Shown here: positions 16,868 through 23,741 of the stretch, in pieces | Layout: each line of letters starts with the position of its first letter | How positions within the stretch are numbered: the first letter of the stretch is position 1 | Assembly (NCBI GenBank): GCA_964569555.1 | Contig: CAZMTT010000013.1 | Coordinates: forward strand, 1-23,741 | Direction: 5' to 3' | From: G020353235 sp964569555 | GTDB taxonomy: Bacteria > Chloroflexota > Dehalococcoidia > Dehalococcoidales > JAUYDJ01 | Length of the DNA: 23,741 nucleotides | Notes under the pieces: generated by a model | The model's database searches: none | What the model saw: the letters and a program-made list of their open reading frames with translations, nothing else | Told to the model about the DNA's origin: nothing | Program-made: the position numbers and the translations under genes

Positions 16868-17368
16868 CTAATGCCTCCTGCTAGCTAACCTCTTTCGGGT
16901 AAATTCAATTAAGCCACCGGCTGAAATAAGCTCCGCCATAAAGTTGGGGTAGGGCTTGGCGGTAAAGCTCATATTTCGGGTCAGATTTTTAATCCTGCCA
17001 CTGGAGAGGTCAATCTCCAGTATATCACCGGCCCCGGTATTATCTACTGCCTCGGCGCACTCCAGCAGGGGCAGGCCGATATTTATGGCGTTGCGGAAGA
17101 AAATACGGGCAAAGCTCTGGGCAATTATACACGAAACCCCCGAGGCTTTGATAGCCAGCGGGGCGTGCTCCCGTGATGAGCCGCAGCCGAAGTTGGTCGT
17201 GGCGACAATAATATCCCCCGCCCTGACCTTTTTAACGAAGTCCCGGTCTATATCCTCCATGCAGTGTTTAGCAAGCTGGGCTGGCTCGGACACATTGAGA
17301 TACCGCGCCGGGATAATGGCATCGGTATTCACATCCGCCCCGTATTTATGGACCTTACCCTTTAGCAT
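16868..17368 (-). CDS. leuD: 3-isopropylmalate dehydratase small subunit
   Basis: A 166-residue swivel-domain subunit that pairs with LeuC to isomerise 2-isopropylmalate to 3-isopropylmalate. In short-form enzymes it often also handles citramalate. Motifs are the N-terminal KGKVHKYGADVNTDAIIPARYL, in particular D-x-N-T-D-x-I-I-P, and NFGCGSSREHAP, which contributes the substrate-binding serine and arginine. The size and motifs fit the short archaeal-type LeuD2 and not the roughly 200-residue enterobacterial form. The ATG at 17368 has GAGGGG 8 nt upstream and gives the usual MLKGKVHKYG start. It is separated from leuC by a 141-bp gap holding a repeat-like hairpin element, and from leuB by 1 nt. 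Confidence 0.95.
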   Translation of the reverse strand: MLKGKVHKYGADVNTDAIIPARYLNVSEPAQLAKHCMEDIDRDFVKKVRAGDIIVATTNFGCGSSREHAPLAIKASGVSCIIAQSFARIFFRNAINIGLPLLECAEAVDNTGAGDILEIDLSSGRIKNLTRNMSFTAKPYPNFMAELISAGGLIEFTRKRLASRRH

Positions 17369-17375
17369 CTGAGAA

Positions 17376-17457
17376 CCCCTCACCCTTTATCCCTCTCCCC
17401 TTATGAAGGGGAGAGGGAAGATTATTTTTTAAAGGGGCTTCGCCCCTTTTAATCCCC
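17376..17457. repeat. Double-hairpin intergenic element between leuC and leuD
   Basis: Two hairpins sit close together: a 13-bp stem TCCCTCTCCCCTT/AAGGGGAGAGGGA (17390-17418, loop ATG), then an AT-rich stretch with six T, then AAAGGGGC-TTC-GCCCCTTT (17431-17449). CCCCTCACCC at the left and AATCCCC at the right flank them. The composition and symmetry look like a dispersed, MITE-like intergenic repeat, but only one copy is in the window. The rest of the gap to leuC (17458-17509) shows nothing but a possible 19-codon reading frame. Confidence 0.6.
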
Positions 17458-17509
17458 TAACACTGTGTTTGTGAACCTTGCCCGGTTCGATGGTATGGCC
17501 TGCTTCATT

Positions 17510-18766
17510 TTAGCCTGAAATCTCCTCCGGGCTGGTGATTTTGCCGGTGATGGCGCTGGCGGCGGCGACGGCGGGGTTGGCCAGATAGACTTCGGACGCA
17601 GGGCTGCCCATCCGGCCGACGAAGTTGCGGTTGGTGGTGGAGAGGCAGCGCTCACCGTTGGCCAGAACCCCCATATGACCGCCCAGGCAGGGACCGCAGG
17701 TCGGGGTGGTGACCACCGCCCCGGCACTGACGAAGATTTCCATCAGCCCCTCCCTCAGGGCATCCAGATAGACCTGCTGCGAGCCGGGGATAACAATGCA
17801 CCTTACCCCGGGGTGTATTTTGCTGCCTTTGATTATCCCGGCGGCAATCTCAAGGTCCTCCAGACGGCCGTTGGTACAGCTGCCAATCAGCACCTGGTCG
17901 ATTTCAATATCACCCACCTGGCTCACCGGCCTGGCATTAGCCGGGGAGTGGGGCAGAGCCACCTGGGGCTCAATTTTGGCGGCGTCATATTCCATAACCC
18001 GGGCGTATTCGGCATCACTATCCGGCAGATAGACTTTATAGGGCCGCCTGGCTCTCGGCTTTACATAATCTATGGTTTTATCATCAACTTGGAAGAGCCC
18101 GGCTTTCGCCCCGGCTTCAATCGCCATATTGGCCATGGTGAATCGGCCGTCCATAGACAGGCTGTCGATGGCTTGGCCACTGAATTCCATGGCTGAATAC
18201 AGTGCCCCGTCCACGCCGATATCGCCGATGGTATACAGAATCAGGTCCTTGCCCCCCACCCATTTTTTTAGCTTACCGTGGTAAACGAATTTGAGTGTCG
18301 GTGGCACCTTCATCCAGATGTCGCCGGTAGCCATGGCGGCGGCGATATCGGTTGAGCCCATGCCGGTGGCAAAGGCGCCCAGGGCACCGCCGGTGCAGGT
18401 GTGGGAATCAGCGCCGATAACCACATCACCGGGCAGTATCATCCCCTTCTCGGGCAGGAGGACGTGCTCAATGCCCATCTGCCCCAGTTCAAAGAAGCCT
18501 ATGCCCTGCTCGCGGGCGAACTGCTGGGTCAGCTTCACCTGCTCGGCGGAGGCGACATCTTTGGCTGGGGTGAAGTGGTCGGGCACGAAGACTATTCTTT
18601 TGGGGTCAAAGACACATTCCAGCCCCAGCTGGCGGAATTCCCGGATGGCAATGGGGGCGGTGATGTCATTGGCCAGAATCAGGTCGACCCGCACCGTGAT
18701 AAACTCACCGGGGATGACCTGCTTTTGGTTGGTGTGGTCAGACAGTATCTTTTCAGCCAGTGTCAT
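17510..18766 (-). CDS. leuC: 3-isopropylmalate dehydratase large subunit
   Basis: A 418-residue aconitase-family subunit holding a [4Fe-4S] cluster. Cluster ligands are Cys297 in GSCTNG and Cys357/Cys360 in TCGPCLGG. GADSHTCTGGALGAFATGMGSTD, which I cite as residues 118-140 with key H122 and T123, is the conserved substrate region. The length matches the short LeuC2/HacA-like form and not the roughly 466-residue enterobacterial LeuC, consistent with the short LeuD. Two ATGs lie 6 nt apart. I chose 18766 because GAGG is then about 8 nt away, against 2-3 nt for 18772. In the pathway it acts after LeuA and possibly after CimA. It follows the mgtC-like gene by 34 nt. Confidence 0.95.
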   Translation of the reverse strand: MTLAEKILSDHTNQKQVIPGEFITVRVDLILANDITAPIAIREFRQLGLECVFDPKRIVFVPDHFTPAKDVASAEQVKLTQQFAREQGIGFFELGQMGIEHVLLPEKGMILPGDVVIGADSHTCTGGALGAFATGMGSTDIAAAMATGDIWMKVPPTLKFVYHGKLKKWVGGKDLILYTIGDIGVDGALYSAMEFSGQAIDSLSMDGRFTMANMAIEAGAKAGLFQVDDKTIDYVKPRARRPYKVYLPDSDAEYARVMEYDAAKIEPQVALPHSPANARPVSQVGDIEIDQVLIGSCTNGRLEDLEIAAGIIKGSKIHPGVRCIVIPGSQQVYLDALREGLMEIFVSAGAVVTTPTCGPCLGGHMGVLANGERCLSTTNRNFVGRMGSPASEVYLANPAVAAASAITGKITSPEEISG

Positions 18767-18800
18767 TATCATTTCCTCAGGTAGGGGTCAGGCTTTGCCC

Positions 18801-19202
18801 TCAGCTGATGGGGTGGGGGAGAAGCAGTATAATCAGAATGATGGCCGTGGCTACGGCGGCGATGAGATAAAAGCCCGCCCCCGCCGCCATCCCGATACCG
18901 GCGGCAGCCCATATGGTGGCGGCGGTGGTCAGCCCGGCGACCAGACCTTCACCGCGGCGAATAATGGCACCGGCACCGAGGAAACCGACGCCGGTCACGA
19001 TGCCGGCGGCGACTCGGGACGGGTCAGCCTCAGCCCCAAAGGCATAGATTGAGGTCAGGGTGAACAGCGCCGCCCCGGCGCAGATAAGCACGATGGTTCT
19101 CAGCCCGGCTTCTTTGCCCGCCCTTTCCCGCTGGTAGCCGATAATGGCACCTAAAGCGGTCGCCAGCAGGAGGCGGAGCACCATTTCCAGCTCCGGTGGC
19201 AT
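18801..19202 (-). CDS. MgtC/SapB-family membrane protein
   Basis: A 133-residue membrane protein with the MgtC N-terminal domain. It has ERAGKEAGLRT (26-36), corresponding to the family's ER-x-K-x-AGLRTH signature, GVGFLGAGAI (71-80) and GLTTAATIW (90-98). About four helices are visible (5-22, 37-55, 65-82 and 88-128, the last probably two). The soluble ACT-like C-terminal domain of virulence-type MgtC is absent, as in many short homologues. The biochemical role is uncertain; MgtC itself modulates ATP synthase and magnesium/phosphate homeostasis. GGGGGA lies 7 nt before the ATG. It sits between leuA (18 nt upstream) and leuC (34 nt downstream) on the same strand, an unexpected guest in a biosynthetic operon. 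Confidence 0.9.
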   Translation of the reverse strand: MPPELEMVLRLLLATALGAIIGYQRERAGKEAGLRTIVLICAGAALFTLTSIYAFGAEADPSRVAAGIVTGVGFLGAGAIIRRGEGLVAGLTTAATIWAAAGIGMAAGAGFYLIAAVATAIILIILLLPHPIS

Positions 19203-19220
19203 CTTAAATCCCCCAAAAAC

Positions 19221-20741
19221 TTATTTTACCACTTTCTTGGCCGACAGTAGTCTGTTGAGGGCGTTCATATAAGCCTTGGCGCTGGCGGTGATGATATCGG
19301 TGTCAGCGCCCCTTCCGGTGTAGGTTATGCCCTCGCTCTCTATCCTGATTAGCACCTCACCGATGGCATCAATGCCTTCGGTGACTGATTTGACGGTAAA
19401 TTCGGTCAGCTTGTTGGGCACCCTGACGATGCGGTTAATTGCCTGATAGACCGCGTCCACCGGGCCGGTACCCAGGGCGGCATCGGCTTTAGCTTCGCCA
19501 TCGGGGGCAATAAGCCTGATTGAAGCGGTGGGAATACCCCGGTCCCCGCAGGTTACCTGCAGGCGGTCGAGGTGGTAGAATTCGGTTACGGTGCGCTTAT
19601 CTTCGGCAACCAGGGATTCAATATCCTTATCGGTGACTTCTTTCTTCTTATCCGCCAGCTCTTTAAAGGCAGTAAAGACGCGCTTCAGGTCTTCATCAGA
19701 CAGGCTGTAACCAAGCTCAGCCAGGTGCTCTTTCAGGGCATGCCGTCCGCTGAGCTTGCCCATTACCAGGCTGGAGGCGGGGATACCCACTGTCCTCGGG
19801 TCCATTATCTCGTAGGTCACCGCCATCTTGATGACGCCGTCCTGGTGAATTCCGGACTGGTGGCGGAAGGCATTGTCACCGACAATGGCTTTGTTGGGCT
19901 GGACGACGAAGCCAGTTACCTCGCTTACCCGCCGGCTTGTCTTGTAGATCTGTGTGGTGTCAATTTTGGTGGTCAGGTTGAAGAAGTCATCGCGGGTCTT
20001 CAGAGCCATCACGATTTCCTCCAGGGAGGCGTTGCCGGCTCTCTCCCCGATGCCATTAATGGTGCACTCTACCTGTCGGGCGCCGTGCTTGACGGCTTCC
20101 AGGCTGTTGGCTACCGCCAGCCCCAGGTCATTATGGCAGTGGACGCTGATGACCGCCTGGTCTATATTGGGCACATTCTGGGTGATGCCCTCAATGAGAC
20201 GGCCAAACTCGGCGGGGATGGCATAGCCCACCGTATCCGGGATATTGACCGTGGTGGCGCCGGCCGCAATCGCTTCCCTCAGGATTTGATAGAGATAATC
20301 CGGCTCGGTGCGGCTGGCATCCATCGGCGAAAACTCAACATCGGCGACATATTTCTTGGCGCGGGCGACCATACTGCGCGCCATCTCCATAATTTCCTCG
20401 CGGCTCTTCTTCAGCTGATAGACCAGGTGTATATCCGAGGCGGAGAGGAAGGTATGGATGCGGGGGTGCTCCGCGTCTTTAATCGCTTCCCACGCCCGGT
20501 CAATATCCTGGGGCAGGGCGCGGGCGAGGGCACAGATGGTCGGTTTATGCACTTCTTGGGCGATAGTTTTCACCGCCTCAAAGTCACTCGGTGAGCTTAG
20601 GGGGAAGCCGGCTTCAATAACGTCGACACCGAGCAGCTCCAGCTGTCGGGCAATCTCCAGCTTTTCCTCAATGTTCATCCTCCCCCCCGCCGCCTGTTCC
20701 CCATCCCGCAGGGTAGTATCAAAGATAATTACTCTGTCCAT
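19221..20741 (-). CDS. leuA: 2-isopropylmalate synthase
   Basis: A 506-residue enzyme that condenses acetyl-CoA with 2-ketoisovalerate, the committed step to leucine. The catalytic TIM barrel starts IIFDTTLRDGEQAAG (5-19), followed by VIEAGFPLSSPSDFEA, TVNIPDTVGYAIP and SVHCHNDLGLAVANS, with the metal-binding H-x-H. The C-terminal domain that binds leucine for feedback inhibition is present (from about 385, including GTGPVDAVYQAINRI and GRGADTDIITAS). Its N-terminal motif has GEQ where the CimA in this operon has GAQREG, so the two paralogues are distinguishable. The ATG at 20741 gives the standard start and has GAGGGGG just upstream. A GTG at 20753 overlapping the ilvC stop is an alternative. 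Confidence 0.95.
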   Translation of the reverse strand: MDRVIIFDTTLRDGEQAAGGRMNIEEKLEIARQLELLGVDVIEAGFPLSSPSDFEAVKTIAQEVHKPTICALARALPQDIDRAWEAIKDAEHPRIHTFLSASDIHLVYQLKKSREEIMEMARSMVARAKKYVADVEFSPMDASRTEPDYLYQILREAIAAGATTVNIPDTVGYAIPAEFGRLIEGITQNVPNIDQAVISVHCHNDLGLAVANSLEAVKHGARQVECTINGIGERAGNASLEEIVMALKTRDDFFNLTTKIDTTQIYKTSRRVSEVTGFVVQPNKAIVGDNAFRHQSGIHQDGVIKMAVTYEIMDPRTVGIPASSLVMGKLSGRHALKEHLAELGYSLSDEDLKRVFTAFKELADKKKEVTDKDIESLVAEDKRTVTEFYHLDRLQVTCGDRGIPTASIRLIAPDGEAKADAALGTGPVDAVYQAINRIVRVPNKLTEFTVKSVTEGIDAIGEVLIRIESEGITYTGRGADTDIITASAKAYMNALNRLLSAKKVVK

Positions 20742-20749
20742 TTTCCCCC

Positions 20750-21745
20750 TCACTTCTTCTTCAGCCAGGACATCATGGCTCTCAGCTCTTTGCCGACCAG
20801 TTCAATGGGGTGCTCGGCTTCCATACGCTTGATGGCATTATAGACCGGGCGCCCGGCCTGGTTTTCCAGAATCCACTCGCGGGCAAAGGAGCCGTCCTGA
20901 ATCTCAGCTAGGATTTGCCTCATCTCGTCCCTGACCATTTCATCAATAACCCGTGGCCCGCGGCTGTAATCGCCGAACTCGGCGGTATCACTGACCGAGT
21001 AGCGCATGTAAGTCAGGCCGCCCTGATACATCAAATCAACGATGAGCTTAAGCTCATGAAAGCATTCAAAGTAGGCGATTTCGGGCTGGTAGCCGGCTTC
21101 CACCAGGGTCTCAAAGCCAGCCTTGACCAGAGCGGAGACGCCGCCACAGAGCACGGTTTGTTCCCCGAAGAGGTCGGTCTCGGTCTCTTCAGCGAAGCTG
21201 GTCTCAAGCACCCCGGCCCGGGTGCAACCAATGCCCTTGGCATAGGCCAGGGCAATTTCTCTGGCTTTACCGGAGGCATCCTGGTGGACTGCCACCAGTG
21301 CCGGCGGCCCGGCGCCCTCGGTGTAAGTCTGGCGCAGCATATGCCCGGGACACTTGGGGGCAATCATGGTGACATCAATATCGGGCGGGGGCATAATCTG
21401 GTTATAATGGATGTTGAAGCCGTGGGCGAACATCAGCATTTTGCCCGGCGCCAGCCCGGGCTCAATTGACTTATAATAGACATCCCGTTGCAGATTGTCG
21501 GCGAGTAGAATAGAAATGATGTCGGCTTCTTTGGCCACGGCGCCTGCGTCCAGCACCTTGAAGCCGGCTTTCTCGGCATTCTGCCAGCCTACGGAGCCTT
21601 TGGCTTCGGCCACGATGACCTCTAAGCCGCTGTCCCTCAGGTTCTGGGCATGGGCGTGCCCCTGGCTGCCGTAGCCGATAACACCAATTACCTTTCCCTT
21701 GAGTAAATTCAGGTCGGCATCTCTGTCGTAGTAGATTTTGGCCAT
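20750..21745 (-). CDS. ilvC: Ketol-acid reductoisomerase (class I)
   Basis: A 331-residue class I KARI that isomerises and reduces acetolactate and acetohydroxybutyrate in valine and isoleucine synthesis. The Rossmann domain has GVIGYGSQGHAHA (21-33). The all-alpha domain carries the Mg2+/substrate residues in ETETDLFGEQTVLCGG and in FECFHELKLIVDLMYQGG. The cofactor-selectivity loop reads V45-A-E47-A-K-G-S51-V-G53-W54. Most NADPH-dependent class I enzymes have something like GLRxGSxSW here, so the usual Arg is replaced and an acidic residue appears; this may mean NADH use (see findings). ATG at 21745 with GGGAGG upstream. Its stop lies 8 nt before the leuA start. Confidence 0.97.
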   Translation of the reverse strand: MAKIYYDRDADLNLLKGKVIGVIGYGSQGHAHAQNLRDSGLEVIVAEAKGSVGWQNAEKAGFKVLDAGAVAKEADIISILLADNLQRDVYYKSIEPGLAPGKMLMFAHGFNIHYNQIMPPPDIDVTMIAPKCPGHMLRQTYTEGAGPPALVAVHQDASGKAREIALAYAKGIGCTRAGVLETSFAEETETDLFGEQTVLCGGVSALVKAGFETLVEAGYQPEIAYFECFHELKLIVDLMYQGGLTYMRYSVSDTAEFGDYSRGPRVIDEMVRDEMRQILAEIQDGSFAREWILENQAGRPVYNAIKRMEAEHPIELVGKELRAMMSWLKKK

Positions 21746-21802
21746 GGTTGTTACCTCCCTTTATCTGGATTTAAAATTAGCCCGGTCTCTGACGGGTGCT
21801 TT

Positions 21803-22339
21803 TCACTTTTTTTTATTGGCTTTAGCCGACTTTCCTTCTAGCGGCATTAACCCGGGGCCGCCCCGGGACATGGCGATGCGACCGGTGCGCGCTATTTCTT
21901 TGATGCCAAAACCGCGCACCAGCTTGAGTAATGAGCCGATTTTTTCCTCGTCACCGGTGGCCTCAATGGTCACCGAGTCGGCGGCCACATCAACGATGTT
22001 GGCCCGGAAGATATCCACAATCTCAATAATCTCGCTGCGGGTCGCTGAGGTGGCGTGCACCTTAATCAGGGCCAGCTCCCGGGCGATGATGTTATCTTCG
22101 GTAATATCGGAGACCTTGATGATATCGGGGAGCTTGTCCAGCTGCTTCCTGACCTGTTCCACTGAGGTGGTTGCCCCATCAACGACAATGGTCATACGGG
22201 ATAAATTGGGCTTTTCGCTGTGCCCGACGGCGATGCTCTCAATGTTGAAGCCGCGCCTCCGAAAGAGGCTGGCTACCCGGTTGAGAACACCCGGTTTATC
22301 TTCGACCAGAGCGACTAGAGTGTGCTTTGTTACCGCCAT
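21803..22339 (-). CDS. ilvN: Acetolactate synthase small (regulatory) subunit
   Basis: A 178-residue regulatory subunit that activates the IlvB catalytic subunit and confers feedback inhibition by valine. An N-terminal ACT domain (about 5-80) has the family start HTLVALVEDKPGVLNRVASL (6-25) and RRGFNIESIAVG, the region where valine binds in known enzymes. The second, ferredoxin-like C-terminal domain (about 85-165) includes ELALIKV and GFGIKEIARTGRIAMSRG. The last dozen residues are a basic, low-complexity tail (ending KANKKK). The ATG at 22339 has GAGGTG upstream. The gene starts 14 nt after ilvB ends; 57 nt separate it from ilvC, with no terminator or attenuator visible in that gap. Confidence 0.95.
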   Translation of the reverse strand: MAVTKHTLVALVEDKPGVLNRVASLFRRRGFNIESIAVGHSEKPNLSRMTIVVDGATTSVEQVRKQLDKLPDIIKVSDITEDNIIARELALIKVHATSATRSEIIEIVDIFRANIVDVAADSVTIEATGDEEKIGSLLKLVRGFGIKEIARTGRIAMSRGGPGLMPLEGKSAKANKKK

Positions 22340-22353
22340 ATCGCACCTCTTTT

Positions 22354-23741
22354 CTATAGATTGCTCACCGGAAGTTTAGCCGAATCGGCGGCTTTGACCT
22401 CCGGCTGGGGTGCCTCCAGGACCTCGGCTAAAGATGCCCCCGGTGGCACCATGGGAAAGACATTCTCTTCCGGTTCCACCCTGAAATCAATCAGGAAGGG
22501 ACCCGGATGCGCCATCGCCTGCTCAATCGCCGGCCTAACTCCATCCCGGTGTTTGACCATCAGGCCGGGGAGGCCGTAGCCCTCGGCAATCTTGACAAAG
22601 TCGGGACTGGACAGAGGGGTGGCGACATATCGCTTTCCGTAAAAGAGCTGTTGCCACTGCCGCACCATGCCCAGATAGCCGTTATTCAGAATGGCTATCT
22701 TGACCGCCAGATTTTCCTGGACTAGGGTGGCCAGCTCCTGGATGGTCATCTGCAGGCCGCCATCGCCGTCAATACACCAGACGGTGGTATCGGGACAGCC
22801 AGCCTTGGCCCCCATGGCGGCGGGCAGGCCGAAGCCCATTGTGCCCAGCCCGCCGGAGGAGATGAAGCTGTTCGGCTTATGGTAGCAGTAGTGCTGGGCA
22901 GCCCACATCTGGTTCTGGCCAACGCCGGTGGCGATGATTGCCTCGCCTTTGGTTACCTCATAAATCTGCTGGACCACATACTGGGGCAGCAGTCCGTCGC
23001 TGTCTCTGATTGAGATTAACGGGTGCTCCCGGCGCCAGGTATCAAGCTGCTTCACCCAGTCAATATGCTCAATGGGCGTAATCAGTTTGTTCAGCGCCTG
23101 AAGAATGACCTTGACATCACCCACAATGGGCACGTCGACGCGTACATTCTTGCCAATCTCGGCGGGGTCAATGTCAATATGAATAATGCGGGCGTCAGGG
23201 GCAAAGGCGCTTACCTTGCCGGTGGCCCGGTCATCAAACCTCATGCCGATGGCAATGATAAGGTCGGCATCGTTGACCGCCATATTGGCGTAAGCCATAC
23301 CGTGCATCCCCAGCATGCCGTAGCTTAAAAAGTGGGATTCGGGGAAGCAACCGATGCCCAGTAGAGTGGTGATTACCGGTAGCTGGGCAGTTTCCGCCAG
23401 CTGCTTGAGCTCATCATGGGCGCCGGAGATAATTATGCCCCGGCCGGCAAGAATAACCGGCTGCCTGGCTTCGGCAATGAGTTTGGCTGCCTTCTTAATC
23501 TGGGCGGGGTGTCCCTGAAAGGTGGGCTTATAGCCGGCTAGCTCTGTCTGGCTCGGCGGATGAAAGTCCACCGCCTCGGCGAGAACATCGCGCGGTATAT
23601 CAATCAGTACCGGTCCGGGACGCCCCGTTCGGGCCAGATGAAAGGCTTCCCTGACCACCTTCCCCAGTGAAGCGGTATCCAGAACGAGGTAGTTATGCTT
23701 GGTGATGGGCAGGGTGATACCGGTGATATCCACCTCCTGAA
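22354..23741 (-). CDS. ilvB: Acetolactate synthase large (catalytic) subunit (5' end outside window)
   Basis: The last 462 or so residues of the ThDP-dependent acetohydroxyacid synthase; about 100 N-terminal residues lie beyond the right edge. The visible part starts in the conserved QEVDITGITLPITKH region of the alpha domain. It continues through the FAD-associated beta domain (GMLGMHGMAYANMAV and GMRFDDRATGKV) and ends in the gamma domain with the ThDP motif GDGGLQMTIQELATL plus NNGYLGMVRQWQ. It makes acetolactate (valine, leucine) and acetohydroxybutyrate (isoleucine). A GTG at 23733 is preceded by AGGAGG, but this is coding sequence for Q-E-V and not a real start. The operon promoter is outside the window. 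Confidence 0.95.
   Translation of the reverse strand, partial: QEVDITGITLPITKHNYLVLDTASLGKVVREAFHLARTGRPGPVLIDIPRDVLAEAVDFHPPSQTELAGYKPTFQGHPAQIKKAAKLIAEARQPVILAGRGIIISGAHDELKQLAETAQLPVITTLLGIGCFPESHFLSYGMLGMHGMAYANMAVNDADLIIAIGMRFDDRATGKVSAFAPDARIIHIDIDPAEIGKNVRVDVPIVGDVKVILQALNKLITPIEHIDWVKQLDTWRREHPLISIRDSDGLLPQYVVQQIYEVTKGEAIIATGVGQNQMWAAQHYCYHKPNSFISSGGLGTMGFGLPAAMGAKAGCPDTTVWCIDGDGGLQMTIQELATLVQENLAVKIAILNNGYLGMVRQWQQLFYGKRYVATPLSSPDFVKIAEGYGLPGLMVKHRDGVRPAIEQAMAHPGPFLIDFRVEPEENVFPMVPPGASLAEVLEAPQPEVKAADSAKLPVSNL

Noticed and set aside
17458..17520. Possible 19-codon gene between leuC and leuD
   Set aside because: It has no ribosome binding site, no recognisable motif and partly overlaps the leuC stop region. 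Coding function cannot be supported.
19572..20594. A 340-codon open frame on the plus strand
   Set aside because: It lies wholly opposite leuA, whose protein is unmistakable. It shows no family signal or ribosome binding site and is a codon-bias shadow. The same applies to long open frames opposite pyrG, cimA, leuC and ilvC.
23714..23741. GTG at 23733 preceded by AGGAGG as the ilvB start
   Set aside because: The residues before it read Q-E-V, matching the conserved QEVDITGIT of AHAS, and the protein would lack about 100 N-terminal residues. The site is a chance match in coding sequence.

Overview
The window looks like an ordinary bacterial chromosome segment. Gene content suggests the Chloroflexota, most likely a Dehalococcoidia-type lineage. 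The grounds are a branched-chain amino-acid operon ending in citramalate synthase, a bacterial STT3-type oligosaccharyltransferase, a DUF5679 zinc-binding miniprotein, an HspR repressor and many AGGAGG ribosome binding sites. The taxonomic call is an inference from gene content and not a database result. No CRISPR array, transposase, integrase or phage gene is visible.

Layout from left to right. (1) 1-4047, minus strand: pyrG (CTP synthase), rho and an STT3-family membrane glycosyltransferase that runs off the left edge. (2) 4158-8103, plus strand: a near-consensus promoter drives a heat-shock operon of a DnaJ-like co-chaperone with half a zinc finger, the MerR-type repressor HspR and a ClpC-type AAA+ unfoldase. 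(3) 8121-14034, a patchwork of short transcription units on both strands: a VTT/DedA-like membrane protein with an extreme poly-G run, tRNA-Ala(GGC), a two-helix membrane miniprotein, a cold-shock protein, a zinc-ribbon protein, a DUF212 (PAP2-like) membrane protein, a nitroreductase, a membrane protein of unknown function, a Kef-type cation/proton antiporter and a 46-residue DUF5679 protein. Several of these have recognisable promoters and terminators. (4) 14067-23741, minus strand: ilvB-ilvN-ilvC-leuA-mgtC-like-leuC-leuD-leuB-cimA, with ilvB cut by the right edge.

The ilv/leu block encodes most of the valine and leucine route and the citramalate entry to isoleucine. AHAS (IlvBN) and IlvC make the dihydroxyacids. 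LeuA and CimA condense acetyl-CoA with 2-ketoisovalerate and pyruvate respectively. LeuCD and LeuB can process both products. The dihydroxyacid dehydratase (ilvD) and the aminotransferase are not in the window.

I found no clearly new multi-gene system. The observations most worth checking are small: an IlvC cofactor loop that lacks the usual NADPH-binding arginine; a block of about 48 bp shared by two unrelated minus-strand promoters, with a shorter version at a third; a promoter followed by a strong intrinsic terminator ahead of an uncharacterised membrane gene; an inverted repeat covering the ribosome binding site of the zinc-ribbon gene; and a G-run in the VTT gene that may be a sequencing artefact.
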